A stretch of DNA of 64,000 nt from Candolleomyces eurysporus (lineage: Eukaryota; Basidiomycota; Agaricomycetes; Agaricales; Psathyrellaceae): positions 28,402-92,401 of the forward strand of contig JANBPK010001056.1 of assembly GCA_027579435.1 (NCBI GenBank). The letters are read 5' to 3'. The position numbers were made by a program, and so were the translations under genes. Under the pieces are notes generated by a model that made no database searches, was not told the DNA's origin, and saw only the letters and a program-made list of their open reading frames with translations. Positions 23,613 through 37,243 of the stretch are shown here, one piece after another; the stretch's first letter is position 1, and each line of letters opens with the position of its first letter.

Positions 23613-23707
23613 GGGCTCTGGTTGCTTGGGGCATCTTGTTTAATTGGGTACATGTGATGTACAATGTGTAAAAAAGTACTGAACGTTCAAGTATGGTCTT
23701 CACTTGA

Positions 23708-23930
23708 CTGGGTCAGCCCGCGATACTCTCGTACGTCATGAATTTGGCTACTTGTTCTTCTAGACGGCTCATCCCACCCACAAGTCTCACCCACCAGTCA
23801 GGATACGAGAAAGCGTTAGTACAAGGCAAAATGCAGCTACTAAAGAGAGATCAACCGCACTGCAACAACGTCTTGTGGACCTCAAACGCAAAGTAACTGA
23901 TGGACTCTCCGCCATCAAGGCCAAAGTGGG
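23708..23930 (+). pseudogene. Relic of the ZZ-finger gene last exon
   Basis: Aligns with 19172-19400. Shared stretches include CGCGATACT-TCGTA at the start, GCAACAACGTCTTGT in the middle, and CTGATGG-CTCTCCGC near the end. The cysteine codons and frame are lost, and no upstream exons exist. It marks the left edge of duplication unit 2. Confidence 0.85.
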
Positions 23931-24223
23931 GACCGCTCGACAAGATCCAGAGGACTGAAAACCATGCGTCTTAGGCGGTGCGGATAAAGTACATCGTAGT
24001 CATAGGACACCGTGTGTGTATATATCGCTTTCGACATTGTATTTACGGGATACGAAAAGACTTTGGCTGGCGTGACATTCACAGAAAATGATACTACAAG
24101 TACNAAAAAAAGCGTAATCGGGAAGAAATGAGGAGACATACTGGGAAAGTACACTGGAAGATGGTACTCAAAGGGCTCAAATTTACCGCATCGTATCAAT
24201 GAATACATTCTGCTGTGCGAACC

Positions 24224-24918
24224 TTAACCAAGATCCACTCCGTCGAGAATGGGTGAGAATGGGTCAGGTTGAGCAGGGTTCGAGTCATACTCCGTCAAAT
24301 TCCTCGCAAGGTCCACGAGTTCTGGGTCGAAGTGAACTCTGGCGAACTCTGCAGCGAGGTCTAGACCTGAAGTGATGCCAGCCGCGCTCCATATCTTGCC
24401 ATCCCTCACAAATCTCTTGTCCCCAACCCATTTAACTTTTTTTATTCAAACGGCCCGTCTCGACCATATACTTGAGTGCGACCTTGTTGCTTGCTACATG
24501 GACGCCGTCGAGCAGTCCTGTTTGAGCGAAGACGACGGAGCCGGTACAAACGGTGAGCACCCCTTTAAGAGTCGGGAAGCGATCGTGGATGAAGGAAGAC
24601 AGTTCGTTAGAGAGCAGTCGAGATGAGTTGGCACCGGGAACGAGCAGATAATCGATNGGGGGGACAGCTGGTGAAGTTCGCAGTGGGAATATGTGGGGGA
24701 CCAGCCGATGCCGAGACCGGGTTGAGGTTACCCTCGGATGAGATGTAGTGCCAATTGATAACGGGGGCTTTGGCACGAATCGACTCTGGGACGACGGGCA
24801 TTTGCATTACAGCGCGGCTATGGGTGTTGATGTAGGCGATTGGGCCAACTATATCAAGCCACTGGTACCCTGGAATCAAGAGGACTGCGAAAGTGATGCT
24901 TTGGGGAGAGACGAGCAT
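24224..24918 (-). CDS. DJ-1/PfpI family protein, copy B (frame interrupted twice)
   Basis: Close paralog of the gene at 19830, 230 aa if two extra characters are removed: the N at 24657 and one T in the plus-strand T run near 24439-24446, where copy A reads AACTTTCCTATTC. The Cys nucleophile motif LTVCTGS, the N-terminal VLLIPGYQWLD segment and the C-terminal block ending PFSPILDGVDLG are intact. If the T-run base is real, the protein stops shortly after the segment ALKYMVETGRLNKK and loses about 70 residues. Given the +1 pattern at homopolymers elsewhere in this sequence I favour an intact gene, but a recent frameshift is possible. Confidence 0.65.
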
Positions 24919-25907
24919 GATTGTTTCTGGAGTGTGACTTTCTGGTGTGCAACTCATCAAGTACGTTCAGCATTTGTATGTGGTGAAAGTTCGGAATTCA
25001 CGCACAAGGCCCGTCTTCCCACTACTCAGGAAAGGGACCGAAGGTCAAAGCTGAATGCGCACAGGTCGGAGCGAATTAGTCAGTGCTGGCTTTCGGGCAA
25101 CACGGAGGGAGGGTCAAGTGATGACAAGACCCCGACAACCCACACAAGCCCGCTTCCTGAAATCGCAAAAGATCGCAATTTTTTCCCGAATAATTGTTAT
25201 ATCTTTTGCTTCATATCTGAGGGGCGGGTTAGTCGATGAGTTTTAACCTTCGTGAAGCGCTTTCTTTGGACCAGCTCCATAAGGTGGATANTTTTTCCGG
25301 GCCCGATCTTTTCCTTCTTCACGAGATATCTTATCGGAGACCGTTCGAACGAGCAAGTTTTATTGAATTTTTGAGAAGAGGTCTTGCAGCGGGTCGCAGG
25401 GGGTCCTGTGAGGACTTTGAGAAGATGTCATTCGAGAAGCGTCGTGAAGCTGATTTTGATCAGATGGTGCACGATGTCTCGAGGGAAATAACTGGGGACA
25501 ATCCATAATAGGGTGCGTCGACGAGGCACCTGGATATGCTGGAGAGGAATGCCGACTTAGTGAATCCTCTGAGGGTTCGGTGAGACCCGCAACTATGAGG
25601 TGGAAAGACAACGGCCCCTACGCCAAGAGAGGGAGTGAGAGATGTCCCCAGAGGATTGTAGAGTCTGTTGGTTGTTTCATGGAGTAGGATAGTTCCGGAC
25701 CATGGTTCTTCAGAACCGCAGCAAACACTGTCACGCTGGAGGTACTAGTACGAAAAAGGTCTTCTGTCTCCATTGCTCAAAGAACGACTGATCACAGGTG
25801 CAGCAAGGAAGAGCACCTGGTATGGATGGAAGGATCTTTGAGAAACGAGAGACGTTTAAATCTGAGATGTAAGGGTCATGGGGATCGTTTCGGAGTTCAT
25901 CTTGTGG
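24919..25907. other. Spacer of duplication unit 2
   Basis: Homologous in part to 20524-21192 but about 300 bp longer. An open frame at 25236-25508 containing the N at 25291 lies mostly in sequence shared with the non-coding spacer of unit 1, so I do not call it a gene. Confidence 0.45.
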
Positions 25908-27836
25908 TCAGCACACGAAAACTGCTGGGAGGTCTGATAACTTGAGCCGATGAGTCCGGATAATGGGCTTCCAAGTATCTTCATCTGTTTCGAGAGTCCC
26001 CAAGTTAGAATACAATCTAGTACGTCGTGCGGAGATAGGAAAACACAAATACTCACCGTGCATTTGGGAATCTTGGATAATTGTAATGAGATTAACAGAA
26101 CTGCCACCTTGAGCGAGCCAAACATGGGTTAACGCTGGCTGTAAGAGGCGCCTTTCATTTGTCGGGGAGAGCTCCGGCTCGTTTTCTATATGGAAGATGA
26201 ACTCCCCTGGGGTCGGCTCCCGAGGATAAGCAACTTCTTGAAGGAAGTGCAGAATGTCGCTGCTCTGGGAATGATAGGAGAACGGTGGAACTTGGCGGCT
26301 GAGTATACATGCAGGGGAAGGCATTGAGCTTACAACGATAGCCTGAAAGCCAAGCTTGCTAAGATCTTGTCCTCCCGGATGAATCAAAATCCGGCGTATG
26401 TGAATGAGAGGAGTTATTTGCTTAAACACGTCTTCGTTCCGTATCCTGCGAACAGCCGCTTCAAGACCGGAACTCCACGTGGTGTATAGCTCAAGCATGG
26501 TCTAGTAGCCTTCGGCTGGTAAAATCGGGTCGTCAGGCTTTGCGAACCACCGCTGAGGGTTTTGTAAGGCCACGGGGTCTTCAGGGATGTCCATGTGCTG
26601 AAAGATGAAGTTTAAGCGCAGCTCTTCAAGGCGTTCAACCGGGCCGTCCTGGATTTAGAATTTCCATCTTCGCATGTACCAGCTCCTTGAGGGCTTCGGG
26701 AATCCCATAAACGATGTTAGGAACTTGAGTTTTGGCGACACGGAAGCGCCGGGGATATTTCTAAGAGGCACAAATTCCAGGTGTTCTTTTTGTATCGCAA
26801 GCTCCGTGAGGCCGGGACATAAGAGCAACACAACCCGGAAGTCGTCCATATCCTCATCATCTGCCCTATCCAAAATCAAACGATCGAGAGAGCAACCCGA
26901 CCTTCGAATCAGTCGAACCGTGGCATAATGAATGGCAATTGGAAGCTCCTGCACCCCAAGCATATGCCGAGGTGGCGCAACATCGATAATGTTAATTGGT
27001 CCAAGCGGAATTGAACGCGGCGTCCATGTGGAGGAACTCGAATCGCAAGGTTTGAATATTGGCTGTCGAGAGCATGTGAAGGGGGAATCGATCGGGGTTG
27101 GTCACGAAGCGATCGAGCATCCGAAGTTCCTTGGGTTGGGAGTCGACCAACGTGATACAGCGATCTCCAAGACGATCGTGTAAGGTTTTGAGATGGGCCC
27201 ATGGGAGGTTCAGCGCTGGTTCAGGGGCTGTAAGCTTAACGTGTCGGGGTCGAGGAGCGGATGAAAAGCAGTGGATAGGGTGATTCCAATTACCAGATTC
27301 TACGGAAATGGTGAGCACGAGCTCGAGCTTCGACAGCATGAGTACCTTCCTCTTGATGGGTACAGGTACTACAGGTACATCCATGGCATCCAATGGCGCA
27401 CGGAGATTAATTTCTTGCCAGCGATATGATTGTTCCACAAGCACTGAGAGGACAGTTGGAAGACAGCCCCGGGTACTATCGAGGAATGGTGGGTTCGGAG
27501 TATGATACCGGTACTCCAAGTGAAGATATGGGGAGGGTTCCTGAGCGACGGAAGCGCTCTTGAACCCCTCTCTTGAGTTTTGCGTTCCTAGCTGAGGTCA
27601 TCCTCCAGGCTCGAATAGTAATTTGGGGAATGTTAGTCCACAATGGCGGATGAGCCATCACGATAGACCTCCACATTCTACACACCAGGCGCAAGGTGTG
27701 CAAACGTTCTGCGCAGACGAAGCAGAATATGCACTGCCGAAGTTCATCTGGAAGGGGTGGATATTGTGTTTCTCGTCGTCAGGTTGCACTTTTGCCTTGC
27801 TGAGGCGGTTCTTGAGGGCGGAACGACCTGGTTCAT
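25908..27836 (-). pseudogene. Decayed F-box gene, copy B
   Basis: Paralog of 21193-23135. The ATG is retained at 27836, but a one-base loss right after it (CCTGGTTCAT instead of CCTGGTTTCAT on the plus strand) throws codon 2 out of frame, and further indels split the homology over at least five frame segments. Recognisable pieces include LRLVCRMWRSIVMA (F-box end), RRSGCSLDRLIL (LRR part) and IRTHRLKLSDLP (last exon). The number of breaks, outside homopolymers as well, indicates a true pseudogene. Confidence 0.85.
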
Positions 27837-28247
27837 GGGTGCTGGGGTCTTGGAAGAGGTGGCGTTGAGGAAGGATTCGGAGTCTGAACATCACACTCGC
27901 ATCATATTCTTGAGGCAATTATGTCAGGACTACAGGCGGTGGCTTTTCAAAAACACACCATATTTCATCAAGATGCACCTCGTAGATGGGGATTGGTAGG
28001 AAAAAGACGGTCAGGGGGCTCGCCCACTTTCTTCTTTGAAGAGAATGATGAAAATCCGTCGGATGTCCGCCGCTTGTCTGTTGACACGGGGAAAGGCGTT
28101 GAACCTGGCAAGGCGTTGAGTGAAAATCAGAAATGGTTTCCGGGTATTATCGATTACATCCCATGTACAATAGACCAATGACCGCCTCCTAAGCTAAAGG
28201 AACAATGCTCTCAGGCAATACTATCGCGTACTACAAAGTCCGAGATT

Positions 28248-31443
<3,196 letters not shown>

Positions 31444-32560
31444 TTTACGCCGTAGTCGGGTCGTCGCCTCAAAACAAACCCGAGGATCGATCGACCTTAT
31501 CCAGGTGGAAAATGATGGAACGGGAAAAGGCGTCGGAGCTAGAGAGACTTTTTCTTCACTCATCGAGAAATCTGCCTATCTTTTCTTTCTCAGGAGTGAG
31601 GTCACAAGGTCATTCGGCCACTGTTCTGTTCGGCGCTTGAGACTCCGGATCCGGCCCGGTAAGCGCTTAAGTTCGGCTCCCAAGCTCCGTGTGTACTTTG
31701 CAGTTCGGCCGAAGCACCCTGCACGCTTCTTCCAACTGTTTTGGGGTCGCTCGATCGTCCTTCCCGTCGCTCACAGTTTCTTCTAAAATATGGTTTTCAT
31801 TGATGGTATAAACATGCAACGGATATATGGGATATGTTATGAACGACAAACAACATCGCACAAACAACATCGGTGGTGGGTGATGTAATCGCTACGTGAG
31901 TGGGCGAGTACTGGGGTAGTGTGAATACACAGAGCGGGAAGGATTGGGGTCATTAGGCTACATAAGGGTGTGAGTGAGTACGTGAAGGCGGATAATGAAA
32001 TCCACGAGGTCTATATGAATGGGAGTTGGTTGGTGATAGGGTGGTGGTATGAGGAGTGTGTGAGCGGGGGGTAATATAGATAGTAGGAGTAGTCGGTGCG
32101 TGAGCCAAGGTGATGGGGGAGGAGAGTCGAGACTCAGGCAAGGGGGTTTTATATCTACGTCATCAAATGTCCATTCGTCAGGGCAGTACTTAGTAGAAAA
32201 GAAAGGTCGAAACTCGAACGAAGGATAACCGAATGAAAACGACGGAAAGCAAAAAAAGAATGAAACGTCGCATAGATGAATAGATAATATATCAAGAGGG
32301 AAGGAAAAGAAAGGGTGTCATAGAGCAGCCAGCAGCCAGCAACGCGAGGCGAAGGGAAACAGCCGTAAACCAGAACCCAAACTTGAACAGAAGACGAAAC
32401 GGAAGATCGAAAAAAGGGTCATGACGCATCGCATCTATAGAAAAGAACCAACCTAAAACGGCCGACATGATGTGTCAGTCAGTCTACCCAAAAACCCTAT
32501 GTTCCAAGAAATCACGAAAATCACGCACGTTTAGGCGGGATGAACTGTGCGAGGTGGCGT
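31444..32560. other. Intergenic, PRP43 promoter side
   Basis: Upstream of PRP43 and downstream of the F-box gene at 32561. It contains purine-rich stretches with A runs around 32170-32420 and GTGAGTG-like words around 31900-32000. No gene supported. Confidence 0.5.
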
Positions 32561-34172
32561 TCAAGGGTGCTCAAGGTCACCACCGTCAGGGGAGTCATCC
32601 CTGAGGTACTTCCACGAAATCTTCGCTCCAATATCCCCAATCCTCTGCGCAGCCATAGCACTGTAACCCCTCGCATCAATCCCATGATGTATAAGCTGAA
32701 TCGTAACCCTGGAAAGGGACGAGAACTTTGGGGACGAAAGCACCGAACCTAAACGTGACCATCTGTCGTAGTTGAACCTTGATACAGGCGGCGGTGGAAA
32801 GACGCGGGTATTAGTGTTTCGCGGGTGGGTTATGTATAGCGATAAGCTCAGGTCCTCGATTTGGCTGTCCAGGGGTGCGGTAGCTAGAGTGTCGCAGATC
32901 CAAGGGATGCTGCTGAAATAGAGTTCGGTGTAGAAGACGCCAAAATTGAGACTCAGGCTGCGAAGACATGTGCTGTAATTGAGGCCGATAGAATCGTCCA
33001 CTGTACAACCTAGTTCGAGGACATGAGGTCAAGCAATGAAATAGGAGTAGGTGCATGTTCTCGGACGACTTACTGACGTTGACTTGGAGGTTTTCCAGGG
33101 ACGAGCCGATGGCTTCAGCGAGCATGGTGACAGACGAGTCGTTCCGCGATTCTTCGATATGCAGAGTCTTGAGCTTCTGCAAATCAAAGATAGACTCGGG
33201 CTTGCAGAGCCATTCGATCAATCTAAAGTCCTTGGTGAAGGTGTTCGAGACCGTCAGTTTCTCAAGCTGGAGGCGCGTGGTGGGAGGGGACTGGGGAAGG
33301 TCCGATGTGCCCCAGAGACCGTCGGAGATGTCCAGGAGGGAGACGGAGGTCAGGGAGAGCGAGGTGCCCGCAAACACGGCGTTGAATTCGGGAAGGTTAA
33401 CGTCGAGGAGCCACCCATCGATAAGGAGGTTGGTCATGGTCGGCCGTCGCAGCATGGTTTTGATGGCATTCCTGAAATGATTGGAAAGTCGGCTCCATTT
33501 GACCCTGTAGTCGGAGAAGCGAGCGCCGTACAAGCGAAGGGACTCGGGGCGCGGCAGGAGCTCGAGCACGTCTGCCATGAGGTTGGTTGCCAGCTTTCTG
33601 TCGCGGGGCCAGTCGGAAAGGTCTGGGAAGTGGACGGTGACCTCGCGAATGCCTGCACGGATATTGGGGGACTCGAGCATGAAACGCTGGAACTGGATCG
33701 AATGCTCGATATCGTCCGTGGACAGGACGATGCTATGGAAGAGGCGGGGCTGGCTGAGGCCCTGCCACTTTTTGCAGACGAGGGAGCATGCTGCGAGGTC
33801 CTGCCGGTCGTCGTCGAGCTGGTCGAAGATCTGGTGGAGGATCTCTGCGGGGAGGATCGCAATGGAGACGGTGCTCTGGGGCAGGGGCTTTATCTGCTTT
33901 GGCCCGTGGACGGGGCTCCAGCCGCGAGCAACCAAGTCGCGGACGGTCGTCTGCCAATGTCTGATGCGCAACCTGGGGGCAGCAGAAAGATCAGCTCTGG
34001 CGCGCAACAAAGCAATCCGGCTTACATCTGCCAAAGCACCGCCTTTGTCACTGCGTCCACCGCCGCAATATGAGTGACAGAAAATGACTGGAAAGGAATC
34101 CGCCGCCAAATCACAGCCCGCCTTTATAGCATCGATCACGTGGGGACGACCCTTCATAAAGCCTCTCCTCAC
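32561..34172 (-). CDS. F-box protein with LRR-like region
   Basis: Two exons, 34172-33074 and 33009-32561, joined by a 64-nt intron with GTAAGT donor, 515 aa. The F-box is at residues about 103-150 (SIAILPAEILHQIFDQL, then LAACSLVCKKWQGLSQPRLF). Downstream are LRR-like segments (LQKLKTLHIEESRND, CLRSLSLNFGVFY). Presumed SCF substrate receptor, substrate unknown. The start is uncertain: 34172 is the most upstream in-frame ATG, but the first 100 residues look unlike protein core and a different 5' splice could place the start later. It is transcribed divergently from the RBR ligase with only about 74 bp between start codons. It is not closely related to the array F-box genes at 37-48 kb. Confidence 0.75.
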
Positions 34173-34246
34173 GGCCCTCAGGTCTTACCCGAATACACCC
34201 TCCTCATCGATCTCGACAGCGACCACCGATCTCAGCTCAGCCCGCA
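34173..34246. promoter_or_regulatory. Short divergent promoter region
   Basis: Only 74 bp separate the proposed start codons of the F-box gene (minus) and the RBR ligase (plus). If both starts are right, the two ubiquitin-pathway genes share a compact bidirectional promoter or have promoters inside each other's 5' region. A later start for the F-box gene would widen this gap. Confidence 0.4.
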
Positions 34247-36424
34247 ATGTCCTCCGATATCGACTACGATGAAGAGTACTATGACTCTGACGAGGACATG
34301 TTCGACGGCACCCAGGAGGAGGAAGAGAGTAAGCACCCACCGCCGACATCGTCCTCCGCTGTGTGCTAATCGTCTGCCAGTCTCCGAGGACGACATGGAT
34401 CTCGTGGACGACTTCAAGTCCTCTGCCAAGGGCAAGCGGAAGTCGTACGAGGTCGACTTTGACTCACTGAGCCAGGAGGCTGTCGAGAAGCTTATGAAGC
34501 GGGATGCCGACGACATCTGTGGCATCCTGGGCGTCGATGTGAGTGCCCCTCGTCCCCAAATTTGCTGTTAATTGCTGACATTTGGCCAGATAAGCACCGC
34601 ATATCTCCTCCTACGCCATGCCAAGTGGAACAAGGAACGGCTTATCGAAAAGTACATGGATAACCCCTCCAAGGTGCTCGTCGACGCCGGCGTCGCCCTC
34701 CCTGAATCCCCAGTCCCCCAGCCTCCCGCCACCCATCAGAACCCAGCCTTCGTCCGGCTCGAGCAGGCGCCCGACACGCAGCTCGTCGAAACTGCTTGCA
34801 TCGCTATCATCGTCCTCCCGATCTTCCAAATCTGGCCCTCCATCTCCTGTTGCCGCCTACGCCGTCCCGAAACCTCTAAAGGCTTCGAAATCCATTGAAT
34901 CCTTCGTCTGCCCCATTTGCTTCGACGATGACCCTTCCCTCCGCACGCTCTCCCTCGACTGCGAGCACACCTACTGCTCAGGGTGCTGGACAGCCTACGT
35001 GGTTTCCAAAGTCCGCGACGAGGGCGAGCACTCGCTTCGCTGCATGGCAGAAGGGTGCGGCCTCGTCGCCCCCGACGCGTTCATCGAATCCCTTCTCATC
35101 CCCGAACCGGGCGCGCCCGTAGGCAACCCCACCGAGGAGGCTGAAAACGCCAAAGTCTGGGCCCGATTCCAAGAGCTCCTCACTCGGTACTTTGTATCGT
35201 GCAACAAGAACCTCAAGTTCTGCCCGTACCCTTCGTGCACGAATACGGTGTCGTGCCCATCTGCGGCATCAAAGCTGAGTCTGACGTCAACCGTGCCAAT
35301 TGTGTCGTGCGGTGCGCGTGGGATTGGGCAGCAGCAGGACCTGAGTCAGAGTAGCCAGCAGAGGCTTGGGCTTCAGGGTAAAGAGCATTGGTTCTGCTTT
35401 GGGTGCCCTATTGAGAGCGATCACCGGCCGATTATATGTGCGGTGGCCAAGATGTGGCTGAAGAAGTGTCGGGATGATAGTGAGACCGCGAATTGGATCA
35501 AGAGTAATACCAAGGAGTGTCCGCAGTGCCAGAGTACGATTGAGAAGAACGGTGGTTGCAAGTGAGTTGCTCTTTCTTCTTTCCCCCCGCCTCTACCTGG
35601 TTTGTTATCGTGAACTCGGAGCTGATAAATGTTCTTTTGTCGTATAGCCATATGACATGCAAGAAGTGCAAGCACGAGTTCTGCTGGGTGTGTATGGGTC
35701 CGTGGACCGAGCACGGTACTGCGTGGTACTCTTGCAACCGATTCGACGAGAAGGCTGGCCAGGAAGCCCGAGATGCTCAAAGTCGCAGCCGCGCCTCTTT
35801 GGAACGTTATCTCCACGTAAGCCTTCCTTCCTTCTCTCACCCGTATCTTTTTGTCACCGTTGCTCACGTATACCCACTATCTTCTTTAGTACTACAACCG
35901 TTGGGCTAATCACGAGCAGTCGGCCAAGCTCTCGCTGGACCTGTACGCGAAGACGGAGAAGAAGATGGAGGAGATGCAGATCACTTCGTCGCTCACCTGG
36001 ATCGAGGTGCAGTTCATGAAGAAGGCTGTCGAGGAGGTGGAGAAGTGCCGTATGACCTTGAAGTGGACATACTCTATGGCGTATTACCTTGCCAAGGGTA
36101 ACGAGAAGGAGCTATTCGAGGATAACCAACGGTGCGTCCATCTTTGTTCTCTTTCTTATTACCCCGAACCAAAGCTCATGTCATGTCGTAACTAGTGACC
36201 TGGAGAAGGCGGTCGAAGAGCTTTCGGAGCTTATCGAATCCCCGCTCGAAGCTGAGAATATCCCGACTTTGAGGCAGCAGGTGACGAACAAGACTGTCTA
36301 CGTCGCGAAGAGGAACGAGATTGTGTTGGAGGATACGGCTAATGGGTTTTTGGATGGAAGATGGAAGTGGAATGTCTCGGTAGACGGGTTCGACGATCCT
36401 GATCCTAGTCTTATAGCTTTCTAA
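34247..36424 (+). CDS. Ariadne-type RBR E3 ubiquitin ligase
   Basis: Six exons, 34247-34328, 34381-34538, 34590-35561, 35648-35816, 35890-36131 and 36196-36424. The sum is 3n+1, and the frame changes once in the low-complexity linker between about 34680 and 34800, best explained by one extra base (for example in the C5 run near 34710); 616 aa after correction. It opens with an acidic N-terminus ([17 protein letters not shown]) and a UBA-like region ([19 protein letters not shown]). RING1 (CPICFDDD through CMAEGC), IBR ([18 protein letters not shown]) and RING2 ([20 protein letters not shown]) follow, and then an Ariadne domain with long helices. The catalytic cysteine of RBR ligases is the Cys in GGCNHM, present here and encoded across an intron boundary. 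It transfers ubiquitin through a thioester, often with cullin-RING partners. The 5' exons are duplicated as a relic at 40034. Confidence 0.9.
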
Positions 36425-36995
36425 GCTCTCCGAGTACCCAGTCAGTCAGTACGAATGTTTGTGTTATTTGATCGTCTGGTTTGAGGGAGGATCATCTGCA
36501 GCTTCCTCCCCTTTCATCAAACTTTCTTATTCTTCTCCTTCTTCCCGCTGGACCAGGATAGATCGGTTTTTCTGCATCCGCCAGTTCATCCCATCCCATC
36601 CCATTTCGTCGTCCCATCTCCATTGTATTGTATCGTATTTGCCCTGTTCTGTCTGGAGATGCGTGCTGTTATGAATCGATCGACTATAACTACCATTACT
36701 TGTACTAGGACCTATTATAGTATTATTCATCCATCCTTCCTCTTCCCCTCTTGGCTTGGACTTGAGATTGCGATCTGAGCGTTGGGTCGTAGCACATTGA
36801 TATGGTTTGTGTTTTGCTTTGGAGCTTCCTTTCTCGAATATTTCTGTGTTGTGCTGATAGCTACACTGTGATGAGCCGGGTGGGGGAGGAGATTATACCC
36901 GTCGGGGAGGGGGAACTACGGTGTCAACTACGGTGTCACAATGGAAGGAAGTCTGGGACCGGGCCACTGACGCGATCGCGGACAAGGTCTATATC
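36425..36995. other. 3' flank of RBR gene and upstream region of tRNA-Val
   Basis: Pyrimidine-rich 3' UTR-like sequence, then a segment from about 36840 that is duplicated at 40285-40440 (shared words ACACTGTGATGA and GAGATTATAC). No gene. Confidence 0.5.
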
Positions 36996-37069
36996 GGTTC
37001 GATGGCGTAGTTGGTTATCGCATCTGTCTAACACACAGAAGGTCGCCAGTTCGAACCTGGCTCGAATCA
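36996..37069 (+). tRNA. tRNA-Val (AAC), copy 1
   Basis: 74 nt folding as a cloverleaf: acceptor GGTTCGA pairs with TCGAATC (one G-U), D arm with AGTTGGTTA, anticodon stem TCTGT/ACAGA around loop CTAACAC giving anticodon AAC, T arm CCAGTTCGAACCTGG with the standard TTCGAAC loop, and discriminator A. No intron. Followed by a T run at 37071-37075 that could act as the pol III stop. Confidence 0.95.
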
Positions 37070-37157
37070 TGTTTTTTGATTCGTGCTTCTCCGAGGGACC
37101 GAGTCACATTCAGAGGAGGAACGAAACATTGTCCGTTGATCCCGGAGTTAGCGCCCA

Positions 37158-37165
37158 TATATATA
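37158..37165 (+). promoter_or_regulatory. TATA-like element in unit A only
   Basis: TATATATA lies 79 bp upstream of the array gene A start codon within an extra segment (ATATATATAGGGGCGGCGCCC) that is missing from unit B, where GTTAGTGCCC runs straight into TTTCATTT. GCGCCC flanks the segment on both sides, so it looks like a small insertion, or a deletion in B. Function inferred from position only. Confidence 0.4.
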
Positions 37166-37243
37166 GGGGCGGCGCCCTTTCATTTTTATACCATACACTC
37201 TCCTCTAAAACAATAGGGAAGACCCTTTCAAGACTCTGTAAGG

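Noticed and set aside
25236..25508. 90-aa ORF with an N inside
   Set aside because: Much of it lies in spacer DNA that is shared with non-coding spacer of duplication unit 1, and the frame depends on the N.
33051..34073. Long plus-strand ORF (340 aa) opposite the F-box gene
   Set aside because: It mirrors the F-box exon on the other strand, has no recognisable motif, and its composition is explained by codon bias of the minus-strand gene.
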